Shown: positions 7,456-15,931, counted from the stretch's first letter. The stretch is 21,597 bases of DNA from CAZUZS01 sp964624795 (GCA_964624795.1 CAZUZS010000074.1:1-21597), one strand, 5' to 3'. The notes: generated by a model not told the origin, from the letters alone. Program-made: numbers and translations.

Positions 7456-7488
7456 AAAGACCCCGCAACAGCCGGTTCCGGGGTCTTT
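7456..7488. terminator. Bidirectional intrinsic terminator between convergent genes
   Basis: A perfect 10-bp stem, AAAGACCCCG / CGGGGTCTTT, has a 13-nt loop that can add an internal AAC/GTT pairing. The A-run on the left arm and T-run on the right arm give U-rich tails in both directions. It serves maf (+) and the carboxypeptidase gene (-). Confidence 0.85.
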
Positions 7489-7513
7489 GTCATGTAATGG
7501 CAAATCAATAAAA

Positions 7514-10500
7514 TTATTTCAACAACAGCATGCGCCTTACCGAAGTAAAGGTTTCGGATTTGATGCGATAGAAATAAATGCCGCTGGCGACAACTTGCCC
7601 GCTTGAATTCCTTCCATCCCAGACTGTGCTGTAAAAACCCGGCTGCCGTGTTCCGTTTACCAGCGTTTTTACAACCTGGCCGCTGGTATTGAAAATCTCC
7701 AGCTTAACTTGCCCTTGGGTTGGAATCTGGTAGCGAATAGTGGTTGTGGGATTGAACGGATTGGGATAGTTCTGCTCCAAACGGTATCGTGTGGGAAGTT
7801 GATTACTCGCATCAGAAATCGACATTACCGAATCGACCCGCATGTGCAGCGGTACAACAACGGTTTCCTGGGCGGGATCGTTGCTGCGGATTTCCACGCT
7901 GGCCCAGAAATCGCCCAGCGGGAAGCTACTCGTTTTAAAGATGACATCGAGCGGCAATTGACCACCCGGCGCAATGGTGCCGCCTACCGGATTCAGGCTC
8001 ACCCAACTGCGGCGGTTGATAATGATTGCCATCTGGTCGTGCAGGTAATTCTGGTTATATGCGATATGAAATCCGTCATCGGCAGCGGCGTTCTGCATTC
8101 CTACCGTGTATGAATTTTCCAGGCCGACCAATTCCTTGTATTGAAGCAAAAGGCTTCCGTTATCGTAAATGATGAGCTCGAAGGTGTGGGGACCGTAACC
8201 GGTTGCAGTGTAGGCGTTTTCCCATTCAATGACAAAATAATTGCTTTCCTGCGCATAATAAATCCTGCTGTCCGCCTGCATGTTGAGGTTGTCCCACAAA
8301 GGCGCAATCATTGCGCGCGGTGCAAGATTGCTGGGCAGGGTTGTGTTATTGTAACTCACCGAGAAGGTCGTGAAACTGACCCAGCCGTTATTGCACACTC
8401 GCAGGCTTGGATAAGATTCATTATAGAAAGGCACATCAAAGCCGATGGAGATGGAACTGCTGGTGGCATTTAGTCCGGAAATTGGGATTTGCGTTCCGGC
8501 ACCGGTGCCCAACTCAATCCAGTTGTATTGCGGCCCGCCCGGCTCATCGCTGTCTATCCAGACATGCCCGAAACTGTCATTCCCTCCGGCGCTGTCCACC
8601 GGGCTGCCCCCCGGCTGGTAATTTCCAATCTGGGCTGTGAATATCAATTCGCCTGCACCGTTGTTGGAAACCGTAAGCGGTACGACTGTCGAATCGGTAG
8701 GCAGAACTTGCAGCGCGATGCTGTCCTGTGATACCGCGATATCCGGCGCCAGTTTTCCGGTCCCGGACATTGGGATTTGCAGGATGAAATTCATCGGATC
8801 ATTATTTTTAATGACCAGCGTATCGGTATAATTTACGGTATCCTGCGGCATGAATTTAACATGCACAGTCTGGTTACCGCCGGGTGCGACGGATAATGCA
8901 TTTTCCTCCACCCAGAAAAAGGGCGTTGTTGTCAGGAAATCTGTAATCTTCAATGAATCAGTTCCGCTATTATTGATACGCAGATCGATGTTCGACGTGA
9001 AAGTGAGAAATGTGTTTGGGAAATCAAGACTTGCAGCATTAGCTGCGATCCTGGAACCTTTCTTCACCAATAGCTGCAGTGGATGCGTCCAGTTGTTGCC
9101 ATCCGCCAGGATATCCACCAGCAAATTCAGCTTCGAGTTGTCCGGGGTTGCCGGAGAGACAGATATCGAGTAGGGGCCGATATTCCCCTGGTCTCCGGCC
9201 GGCAGGTTGCCATACCAGACACTGTCGCTCAGGACGGTAAGCAGCGGATCGCCGCTGGAAATTCTCACGCGCACATTTTGCGCCGGATCTACCCCCAGGT
9301 TTTGCAGCATCAAATCCAGGCCAACCGTCTCCCCGGCCTCGATGACGCCGTTATTATTGGTGGAGGAATCGTTCACCGTGTAGCTGACTGCCATAACGAA
9401 CGGGCCGGTGGCCGGGATCAGACGTCCTTCCACAGCATCCAGGTCGAAACCGGCATCGGCGGCGGTCTGCGGCCCGTCTCCGTCATCTTCGATTCGGATA
9501 TAGCGGAAGTCAGATATTCCCGAAAATCCCAAGTCGAAGTCCTGCGTCCCCATTCCAGTTCCGATCATCGTCCACGGACCAAGCCAGTCGCCGGCGACTT
9601 TTACTATGTAACCCTCAGGTGTGGCGTCGCCTTCCACCACCCGGAAATCGTTTCCCGGAAAATCAAAAATCGATTCACCCATATCCAGAACGATGTAGCC
9701 GCTTTTGCCCAAAGAATAATTCACATTATCCGGGGCTCCGATGGCGCCGGCGGTATATCCTTCGTCAGCGGTGTTATTATTGGGAATCCGGTTAAGGACA
9801 ACCCGATAGGCATAGGTGCCAAGCTGCGGCTGCAACTGCAGATTGACTTGTGTTGCGCCGGTATCTGCTACGACCACATTGTTGACAATTTGGGATTGGT
9901 ATCCATTCGCAGTGAAGGTAAGGGAGTAGGTTCCTGGCAGCAGAAATTTATGAAAATCCCCGACTTCCGGATCGGCATAAACCGGCCAGTAATTATGGGA
10001 AGCGTCGCTTGCCCAGATAATCGCCGGCACCGCACCCCCGTTTCCGGCATCGGTCACCAGGCCTTTGATTCCTTTACCCGCCATATCGATGAGATAAAGC
10101 ATGGAAGGCCGGTTCCATGTGTAGTATTGTTGAATTTGCGAAGATGGTGGCTGCTTATTATAAGATACCTCCAGCGTCCAGCCCACCGACCCCATAATGG
10201 CATAATAATAATCTTTGGAACTGCCGTTGATTGGGTACATACCGCTGAAACCCTGGTAGTAAGACAGGGTGGGAGAGTAACCGGAATGTGACGAATAGTT
10301 TGCCGCGAGAAAATCGATCGGATCATGATCCGGCGCCTGCGTTGCCCGGTAGCTCCATGGATAAGAGATTGTCTCGTCGCCGCCATGATCGGACTGACTG
10401 ACTACAAACTGGTTGTCATTTATCCATTTCATTGCGGACTGCGATTCCACCTGAGAAAATGGCGATGGACTGCCGCCGTCCCCATCCCACATATACCCCC

Positions 10501-11179
10501 AATCCCGGTTGACATCAACGCCGGCTGAGTTATAGCGGGTCATATTCTGCCTGCCGTAAGGATTAATAAAAGGATAAATCCATATCTCACGATTATTGAT
10601 CAGGTTGGTGATCTGTGGATCGGTGCCGTAGCTGGTACACAGCTCGCGCATTAGCTGAATGATGATTTCAGCCCCCATAATTTCGTCCCCGTGATGGCAT
10701 CCGTCGAAACTGATCTCCGGTTCGGGCTCGTCGGTATTGACATTATCGCTGATTTTTACGGCATAAAGCTGATAATGGGAAGGGTCTGCGGTCTCTCCGT
10801 AAATCTGTTTGCTGACTATGCCAGGAAATTGCGCGACCAGGCTGTCAACCAGCGTCAGGGTGGAGTAATAATCGTGGTAGTTCAGAAATTCCGGGCTGGA
10901 GAGCTGTTGTTGTGAATAATCCTCCATGTTGGGAATCAGAATCTTCGGCTGGTAGCCAAGCGATTTCAACTCTGCCAATTCGGAAAGCGTCACCAGTATC
11001 GAAATATGATCTCCTTCCACCTTATCTATTATGAATCTCTGCTGGTTAAGCCGCATTATTTCCTGTGGACTGTTGACTGTGATCTGAACCAGCATTTCTC
11101 CCGGCCTCCAGTTTGCCGGAAGGGCGGATTGTGCAATCAAAATAACAAACAGGAAAAGTGGTAAATAAAACCTTTTCAT
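7514..11179 (-). CDS. Secreted M14 zinc carboxypeptidase with T9SS sorting domain
   Basis: 1221 residues. The start at 11179 is supported by AGGAG about 9 bases upstream and an immediate signal peptide (MKRFYLPLFLFVILIAQSALPA). The peptidase domain (about 95-350) has the complete M14 set: zinc ligands H163/E166 (HGDE) and H265 (SDHGGDE), the substrate-binding NR pair N224/R225 (DVNRDW) and the catalytic E337 (WTLEVS). It should be active and release C-terminal residues from peptides. Downstream come a CarboxypepD_reg-like beta-sandwich (about 365-450), a jelly-roll-like region (about 460-590), CARDB and HYDIN/ASH-type immunoglobulin-like modules (about 600-830), a beta-rich region with GWVSF (about 860-1030), and a T9SS type-A domain from about 1134 (QNYPNPFNPTTTIRYQIP to RRMLLLK). 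Export across the outer membrane and cell-surface attachment or release are expected. It is monocistronic and ends at the shared terminator. Confidence 0.92.
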   Translation of the reverse strand: MKRFYLPLFLFVILIAQSALPANWRPGEMLVQITVNSPQEIMRLNQQRFIIDKVEGDHISILVTLSELAELKSLGYQPKILIPNMEDYSQQQLSSPEFLNYHDYYSTLTLVDSLVAQFPGIVSKQIYGETADPSHYQLYAVKISDNVNTDEPEPEISFDGCHHGDEIMGAEIIIQLMRELCTSYGTDPQITNLINNREIWIYPFINPYGRQNMTRYNSAGVDVNRDWGYMWDGDGGSPSPFSQVESQSAMKWINDNQFVVSQSDHGGDETISYPWSYRATQAPDHDPIDFLAANYSSHSGYSPTLSYYQGFSGMYPINGSSKDYYYAIMGSVGWTLEVSYNKQPPSSQIQQYYTWNRPSMLYLIDMAGKGIKGLVTDAGNGGAVPAIIWASDASHNYWPVYADPEVGDFHKFLLPGTYSLTFTANGYQSQIVNNVVVADTGATQVNLQLQPQLGTYAYRVVLNRIPNNNTADEGYTAGAIGAPDNVNYSLGKSGYIVLDMGESIFDFPGNDFRVVEGDATPEGYIVKVAGDWLGPWTMIGTGMGTQDFDLGFSGISDFRYIRIEDDGDGPQTAADAGFDLDAVEGRLIPATGPFVMAVSYTVNDSSTNNNGVIEAGETVGLDLMLQNLGVDPAQNVRVRISSGDPLLTVLSDSVWYGNLPAGDQGNIGPYSISVSPATPDNSKLNLLVDILADGNNWTHPLQLLVKKGSRIAANAASLDFPNTFLTFTSNIDLRINNSGTDSLKITDFLTTTPFFWVEENALSVAPGGNQTVHVKFMPQDTVNYTDTLVIKNNDPMNFILQIPMSGTGKLAPDIAVSQDSIALQVLPTDSTVVPLTVSNNGAGELIFTAQIGNYQPGGSPVDSAGGNDSFGHVWIDSDEPGGPQYNWIELGTGAGTQIPISGLNATSSSISIGFDVPFYNESYPSLRVCNNGWVSFTTFSVSYNNTTLPSNLAPRAMIAPLWDNLNMQADSRIYYAQESNYFVIEWENAYTATGYGPHTFELIIYDNGSLLLQYKELVGLENSYTVGMQNAAADDGFHIAYNQNYLHDQMAIIINRRSWVSLNPVGGTIAPGGQLPLDVIFKTSSFPLGDFWASVEIRSNDPAQETVVVPLHMRVDSVMSISDASNQLPTRYRLEQNYPNPFNPTTTIRYQIPTQGQVKLEIFNTSGQVVKTLVNGTRQPGFYSTVWDGRNSSGQVVASGIYFYRIKSETFTSVRRMLLLK

Positions 11180-11499
11180 AGTACGACTCCTATAGGGTGT
11201 TTTAAGAAGACACGGCATGGAATACCGAATTTGAGAAAGGGTGATCAGTATTCTTGTGTCGTAATAAAGACTCCATTAATGAACCGGCGTTTGCTCCTGA
11301 CAAACTTATTCCATTAATATTGTCGGACTAAGATAAACAATTCTTTTTAAAAATATTTTAAAAATTTTTTTTTCATGGGAATGGGCAAAGATTGCCAGCG
11401 AAGATCCGCATCCCTTTTTCTACACCCTGGAAAGGCCGGTACAAATTTCCGGGGGGAAATATATCAAACCGGTCTGTTGCCATCCCGGACATGGTGGAA
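11180..11499. other. Intergenic region, 320 bp, no gene seen
   Basis: It separates the carboxypeptidase start from the aquaporin stop, both on the minus strand, so it should contain the aquaporin 3' end and the carboxypeptidase promoter. Notable items are a very AT-rich block (about 11338-11374), a short GGCAA/TTGCC hairpin at 11384-11396 without a U-run, and the Shine-Dalgarno of the carboxypeptidase at about 11189-11193. No convincing -35/-10 pair was found. Confidence 0.4.
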
Positions 11500-12279
11500 T
11501 TATTCGTTTTCTTCTTCCATCCGGTTCCTGAAAATGCCCAGCGGATCGTGCTCAAAATGATAAAGTTTAGCGACTTCAAATTCCAGACGCCTGAGCCAGG
11601 AATATCGCCGTACTGCCAGCGCCAGGAGCGTTCCCAAGACTGGCCCTGCCCAGTAGACCCACCATCCCTGCCAGACACCGGAAATAACCGCCGGTCCCAG
11701 GCTGCGGGCAGGATTGGTGCTGGTTCCTGATATGGGAGCTTCCAGAAAAACCATTATTGCGTAAAGAAAGGGAAAGAGCAGGGGGGTGAAGGCTCTTAAT
11801 CGTTTATGCCCGATAAATGTAAACAGCCCGATAATCAGGAAAAAGGTGGTTACGATTTCGCCCAGGGTTGCCATGAAACTGCCGTATGCAGCGCCGGGAA
11901 TAGTGGCACCAAAATCCACGCTGGCACCCATTTGGCCCCATGCCAGCAGTGGCAGCGATCCCAGGATAGCCCCGCTTAATTGGGCTGCTATATATCCGAG
12001 GGCGTGTCCTGCCCCCATCTTTTTTCTCAGCCAAAATGCCAGTGTAACAACCGGATTGATGTGGGCGCCGCTGTGTTTCCCAATCGGTGAAACGGCAATG
12101 AGCGCCCCGGTGGTGCCAAATAGAAATCCGGTAATCAGGCGCCGCAAGCCGGGGTCCGGGAACCAGGAAAGCATCGGGCTGCCGGCTCCGAAGTTAAAGA
12201 TCACGAATGACAGGCCAATTAGAATCAGCAGGGCGGTGCCCACTAGTTCTGAAAGAAATACGCTGAAAGGGATTTTCAT
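11500..12279 (-). CDS. Aquaporin / MIP-family channel
   Basis: 259 residues with six hydrophobic segments and the two half-helix motifs: HINPVVT (N75-P76-V77, NPV instead of NPA) and STNPARSLGPA (N189-P190-A191-R192). The PIGKHSGAHINP lead-in is common in bacterial MIP proteins. By manual alignment to E. coli AqpZ, the ar/R selectivity filter keeps Thr (T186) and Arg (R192), while the AqpZ His174 position is V177. This suggests a wider or more hydrophobic pore than a strict water channel, for instance glycerol or another small neutral solute. The C-terminus extends about 30 residues past the last helix and is charged (ending EEENE). GAGG precedes the ATG by about 6 bases. The gene is divergent from the alkylation-repair cluster. 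Confidence 0.9.
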   Translation of the reverse strand: MKIPFSVFLSELVGTALLILIGLSFVIFNFGAGSPMLSWFPDPGLRRLITGFLFGTTGALIAVSPIGKHSGAHINPVVTLAFWLRKKMGAGHALGYIAAQLSGAILGSLPLLAWGQMGASVDFGATIPGAAYGSFMATLGEIVTTFFLIIGLFTFIGHKRLRAFTPLLFPFLYAIMVFLEAPISGTSTNPARSLGPAVISGVWQGWWVYWAGPVLGTLLALAVRRYSWLRRLEFEVAKLYHFEHDPLGIFRNRMEEENE

Positions 12280-12455
12280 GGCGACCTCAGTTCAAGTAAA
12301 GCGTTACGGCAAATGGCAGCATTATATGGAAGCAGTTCCCGCGCCCGATTTCTGAGACGGATCCGGAGAATTTTCGGTCATTTCCCGCTTGACAGCAACG
12401 GATATTCACTGCACAACGGATTGAATATAATCAATTCCTGTCTCCATTTTGAAGA

Positions 12456-12517
12456 AAATGAGCGGCACAATATTCCTGGTGCATCGTTTAAATGAGGCGA
12501 CAAAAGGTTGCTCATTT
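12456..12517. promoter_or_regulatory. Candidate operator: three AAATGAG elements before the aidB-like gene
   Basis: AAATGAGC at 12456-12463, AAATGAGG at 12490-12497, and the reverse complement GCTCATTT at 12510-12517. The two direct copies start 34 bp apart. The second and third form an inverted repeat with a 14-bp gap between the 7-bp arms (AAATGAG...CTCATTT). They end 28 bases before the start codon, which fits a promoter-proximal regulator site. The neighbouring HTH-methyltransferase is the obvious candidate ligand, by inference only. Confidence 0.4.
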
Positions 12518-12544
12518 GAAAAATAATTTATGAAGGAGGGAGAA

Positions 12545-14230
12545 ATGTTAACCGATCCGTTGAAACATTATTTTTCATCCTATGGCACGAATCATTACCT
12601 GCTGGACAAACCATTTCAGATGGCGCTGGAATACTCAATCTTGCCCGGATCGTATTCCGCCCTGTTGAAGGAATTAGGCGACTATGCCGGCACCGATTTG
12701 CTGGAGATTGCTGATTATATCGACCATGTTTCGCCGCCACGCCTGAATATGTGGGATGTTACCGGCAATCGCCTGGACTGGGTGCAGCTAAATCCCGCCC
12801 ACCGGGACATGCTCTACCACCTGATGGATACCGGCATTGTTCACCGCACATTCACTGAAAATTCACCCTGGCAGTTGCATTATGCTATGGGCTACCTCAT
12901 TGCCGATCCGGGAATTTTTTGCACCATCACACTCACCAACCAAACCGCTTACGCCCTTTATAAATACGGAACTCCAGAGTTGAAAAGCAAATTTCTTGCC
13001 CGTTTCCTGGAAAAAGATGGCAGTAAGGCATGGTTTGGTGCCACCTTCTACACCGAAATACAGGGCGGCAGCGACCTGGGGGCAAATCGTGCACGGGCGG
13101 TGGAGGATGGGGACCGGTGGCAGATCAGCAGCGAAGAGAAATATTTTGCCAGCAATGCCGGTATTGCGGACGGTGCCCTGGTCACTGCCAGACCGGAAGG
13201 CAGACCGGAGGGACCAAAAGGACTGGCACTTTTTTTTGTTCCCGCGCTGCGAACTGATGGTACTGCCAATTATACCATCAGGCGGTTGAAAGAAAAGCTG
13301 GCAACCCGCGCGGTGCCTACCGGCGAAGTGGTCCTGCAAAACAGCGAAGCTTATCTTTTGGGCAGCCCCGAAACCGGCATTTACCAGGCTATGGAAATAC
13401 TGACACTGGCGCGGCTGGCCAACGCCATGGGGGCGCTCGGGATTGCCCGCAAAGCGTACCTGGAAGCCCTGTTTTATACACAGAACAGAAATTCATTCGG
13501 CGAAGCGCTGATTGCCCATCCTTTGATCAAACGGGATTTGCTGGAAATGGAAGCTGAAATCGAAGCCAACTTGCTGCTGGGGATGAAGGCCATTGAGGCA
13601 TTTGATAAAAGCTGGAAAGCGATGCCGCCATATACCGAGGATTATGATTACGCCCGTTTGCTGGCCCACATTCTGAAAAATATGAGTGCCGAAATGAGCG
13701 CCGTTGTCACCCAAACCGCAATGGAGCTTCACGGCGGAATCGGTTTTCTGGAAGATTTCCCCGTTGCAAGGTGGCACCGCGAGGCGTTGATTACGCCCAT
13801 CTGGGAAGGGGGAAGCAATATTCAGGCGCTGGATATGCTGGAATCCCTGGTAAAAAAACAGGCCCACCTGCGCCTGTTTTCCGAGCTTGAGCCGGTATTG
13901 GTTCGGGCAGCCCAGGATCACCCTGTCGGCATACTTGTCAAACGGATTGAATCGCTCAAGTCCGATATTGAATATTTAGGAAAGCTGGGCCCGGTCGATT
14001 CTCAATTTTATGCAAAAGACCTGTTGCGGAGCTTGGGTGAATGTGCTGCCGCCACTTTTCTTATGGAAGCCGGTTTCCGGATGATTAAAGAACACGGAGA
14101 TTACCGCTTTAGGAAAATCGCTGAGGTGTACATCCACAAACACCTGCTGAAGGACAGAATGCCGCTGCCGCAGTTAAAATCGGCGGATCAAATCATTCGT
14201 ATTTCAGAGCGGGTGAAGGATGCGGGTTAA
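12545..14230 (+). CDS. aidB: AidB-like acyl-CoA dehydrogenase family protein
   Basis: 561 residues (E. coli AidB has 541). The ATG at 12545 is preferred over that at 12530 because the strong Shine-Dalgarno AAGGAGGGAG lies between them. The AidB-type FAD motif TEIQGGSDLGAN (about 170-181), where ordinary acyl-CoA dehydrogenases vary, and WHREALITPIWEGGSNIQALDML (about 410-432, with E421 at the usual catalytic-base position) point to the AidB subfamily. A roughly 120-residue C-terminal extension corresponds in position to the AidB DNA-binding domain. AidB binds FAD and DNA and is induced with the Ada regulon, protecting DNA from alkylating agents; its substrate is unresolved. Next downstream are an Ada-like methyltransferase and an AlkA-type glycosylase, which supports this role. 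A generic acyl-CoA dehydrogenase is the alternative. Confidence 0.85.
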   Translation: MLTDPLKHYFSSYGTNHYLLDKPFQMALEYSILPGSYSALLKELGDYAGTDLLEIADYIDHVSPPRLNMWDVTGNRLDWVQLNPAHRDMLYHLMDTGIVHRTFTENSPWQLHYAMGYLIADPGIFCTITLTNQTAYALYKYGTPELKSKFLARFLEKDGSKAWFGATFYTEIQGGSDLGANRARAVEDGDRWQISSEEKYFASNAGIADGALVTARPEGRPEGPKGLALFFVPALRTDGTANYTIRRLKEKLATRAVPTGEVVLQNSEAYLLGSPETGIYQAMEILTLARLANAMGALGIARKAYLEALFYTQNRNSFGEALIAHPLIKRDLLEMEAEIEANLLLGMKAIEAFDKSWKAMPPYTEDYDYARLLAHILKNMSAEMSAVVTQTAMELHGGIGFLEDFPVARWHREALITPIWEGGSNIQALDMLESLVKKQAHLRLFSELEPVLVRAAQDHPVGILVKRIESLKSDIEYLGKLGPVDSQFYAKDLLRSLGECAAATFLMEAGFRMIKEHGDYRFRKIAEVYIHKHLLKDRMPLPQLKSADQIIRISERVKDAG

Positions 14231-14340
14231 AAAATGGAATGTAAATTTTTGTCAAAACTGCGCAAGAATCGGGTGGATATTTGTGCGCGGGCCGGGCTAT
14301 ATTTCTCCCATAAATAGATTAAAAACGGAGAATGGAAATC

Positions 14341-15204
14341 ATGACGGAAGATTATTTGCGTATTGAGGAGGCTATTCGTTACCTGGAAGAAAATTTCCGG
14401 GATCAGCCTGGCCTGGACGATCTGGCTCAGCATCTCCATACCAGCCCATTCCACCTGCAGCGCCTCTTCAGGAGATGGGTCGGTATCAGCCCGAAAAGAT
14501 TCCTGCAATTTCTTACCATAGATTACGCCAAAAAACTACTGGAAGAATCGCGGAGCGTGCTGGACTCCACCTATGAAGCGGGATTGTCATCCCCCGGCCG
14601 CCTGCACGATCTGTTTGTGAATATCGATGCCGTTACACCCGGTGAATTCAAATCGAAAGGGGAAGGGCTGCAAATTTATTACGGATTTCATGACAGCCCG
14701 TTTGGTACCTGCCTGCTGGCGGTAACCGATCGGGGAATATGCGGTATGTCTTTCCACGACCCGTCAAATTTGGAAGCAGGTTTGGCGGAGCTGGGGGAGA
14801 GGTGGCGGAATTCACAGTTGGTGGATGCACCGCAGCAAACCCGCGCCTTCTTCGAGCGGATATTTTCCGGCAGTGGCAGCGATGAAGGCATGCCGCTCAA
14901 CCTTTTCCTGAAAGGTACCAATTTTCAGATAAAAGTTTGGGAAGCCCTGATGCGCATCCCGTCCGGTCTGGTGTGCTCGTATGAAGATATCGCCCGGCAA
15001 ATCGGCAATCCGGGAGCAGTGCGGGCGGTGGGTAGCGCAGTGGGCGCAAATCCCATCAGCTATCTTATTCCATGCCACCGGGTAATTCGCAAGATGGGAA
15101 GCTTTGGAGATTATCATTGGGGATCGGCACGCAAAAAAGCTATACTTGGCTGGGAGGCCGCACAGAAATTCAAGTACGAAACGGAAACGGAATTGGCAGA
15201 TTAG
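14341..15204 (+). CDS. AraC-type HTH / O6-methylguanine-DNA methyltransferase fusion (Ada-like, lacks N-Ada)
   Basis: 287 residues from 14341. GGAG at 14327-14330 is about 10 bases before this ATG but only one base before the ATG at 14332, so 14341 is chosen. The N-terminal part (about 5-105) is an AraC-type domain with two HTHs (LDDLAQHLHTSPFHLQRLF, then STYEAGLSSPGRLHDLF). Residues about 110-275 are the methyltransferase with the active-site PCHRVIRKMG (C245) and the DNA-binding AVRAVGSAVGANPISYLI helix. It transfers methyl groups from O6-methylguanine irreversibly to C245. Compared with E. coli Ada (354 residues), the N-terminal zinc/Cys38 methyl-phosphotriester domain is absent, so any methylation-sensing must use C245 or the protein is a constitutive regulator. 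It begins 110 bases after the aidB-like gene. Confidence 0.92.
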   Translation: MTEDYLRIEEAIRYLEENFRDQPGLDDLAQHLHTSPFHLQRLFRRWVGISPKRFLQFLTIDYAKKLLEESRSVLDSTYEAGLSSPGRLHDLFVNIDAVTPGEFKSKGEGLQIYYGFHDSPFGTCLLAVTDRGICGMSFHDPSNLEAGLAELGERWRNSQLVDAPQQTRAFFERIFSGSGSDEGMPLNLFLKGTNFQIKVWEALMRIPSGLVCSYEDIARQIGNPGAVRAVGSAVGANPISYLIPCHRVIRKMGSFGDYHWGSARKKAILGWEAAQKFKYETETELAD

Positions 15205-15277
15205 CGTCGAAAGCCGTGCACCACAAAGGAAAATCTGTTTACCTTGCGACCACATTTTTCTTGCCGCAGATTAGAAT

Positions 15278-15284
15278 GGAGGGG
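15278..15284 (+). promoter_or_regulatory. Strong ribosome-binding site without a canonical start codon nearby
   Basis: GGAGGGG is the best Shine-Dalgarno in this gap. The frame of the glycosylase is open from 15275. Eight bases after the motif the codon is ATC (15293), followed by AAAATAGAAACACTG, which encodes KIETL, a family-like N-terminus. The first conventional start, TTG at 15323, is 38 bases away with no Shine-Dalgarno. Confidence 0.5.
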
Positions 15285-15322
15285 CAGATCGGATCAAAAT
15301 AGAAACACTGACCAATGAAAAT

Positions 15323-15931
15323 TTGAAACATGCCGTAACCCTTTTGGCCGAAAAAGATGCGGATTTGGCTAACATCCTGGGCGCCTACGGTCCGCCGCCT
15401 TTATGGGACCGGCAGCCGGGATTTCCCACACTAGTGCACATTATCCTGGAACAGCAGGTATCGCTGGCCTCGGCCAGGGCTGCTTTCGATAAATTGAATG
15501 CAGCCGCCTCCCCGCTTACACCGCAGGCATTCCTTGCATTTAATGACAAGCAACTGAAAGCCTTCGGCTTCAGCCGTCAGAAAGCTACCTATTGTCGCCA
15601 CCTGGCGCAGGCTATTCTGGAAAAGCAATTTGCACCGGAAAAGCTGGAAAATTTACCCGATGAAGAAGTCCGTGCTGCATTGCTGCAATTGAAAGGAATC
15701 GGTAACTGGACGGCAGATATTTATCTTTTGATGGTGCTCTGCCGGCCGGACATCTGGCCGCATGGCGACCTGGCCCTGGCACAAGCCGTTCGGCGGGCAA
15801 AATTGCTGGATCACCTCCCTACTACCGAGGAGATGAAGGAGATTGCCGAAGATTGGAAGCCCTATCGGGCGGCGGCTGCCCGGATGCTGTGGCATTTTTA
15901 CCTGAGCGACGGGTTCAGGAAATTAAAATAA
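15323..15931 (+). CDS. alkA: DNA-3-methyladenine glycosylase (AlkA-type, HhH-GPD)
   Basis: 202 residues from the TTG at 15323, or 212 if translation starts at the ATC at 15293 suggested by the upstream GGAGGGG. It is an HhH-GPD fold enzyme. The substrate-pocket stretch FPTLVHIILEQQVSLASA (34-51) is followed by the helix-hairpin-helix LKGIGNWTADIYLL (123-136), with the catalytic Asp in WPHGDLALAQAV (D149). The short form lacks the N-terminal AlkA beta domain (E. coli AlkA has 282 residues), as in many bacterial homologues. It excises 3-methyladenine and other alkylated bases for base-excision repair. It lies 118 bases after the Ada-like gene in the same direction, as the third member of the alkylation-repair cluster. 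The stop is 24 bases from the convergent racemase-like gene, with no clear terminator between. Confidence 0.9.
   Translation: MKHAVTLLAEKDADLANILGAYGPPPLWDRQPGFPTLVHIILEQQVSLASARAAFDKLNAAASPLTPQAFLAFNDKQLKAFGFSRQKATYCRHLAQAILEKQFAPEKLENLPDEEVRAALLQLKGIGNWTADIYLLMVLCRPDIWPHGDLALAQAVRRAKLLDHLPTTEEMKEIAEDWKPYRAAAARMLWHFYLSDGFRKLK

Noticed and set aside
9083..10291. Open frame of 402 codons on the plus strand inside the carboxypeptidase gene
   Set aside because: It is antisense to a gene with intact M14 motifs, shows no recognisable domain, and has no RBS or composition of a real gene.
12280..12455. Possible small RNA or riboswitch between the aquaporin and aidB-like genes
   Set aside because: No stable conserved-looking structure, terminator or known riboswitch core was seen.
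12545..14230. Reading this gene as a fatty-acid beta-oxidation acyl-CoA dehydrogenase or DmdC
   Set aside because: The TEIQGGSD motif, the length with a C-terminal extension and the alkylation-repair neighbours fit AidB better, though the substrate is unproven.
14231..14340. GCGCAAGA at 14260-14267 before the Ada-like gene, similar to the E. coli ada box
   Set aside because: The AAT half at the required spacing is absent (CAA instead), and the protein lacks the N-terminal domain that reads the E. coli box.
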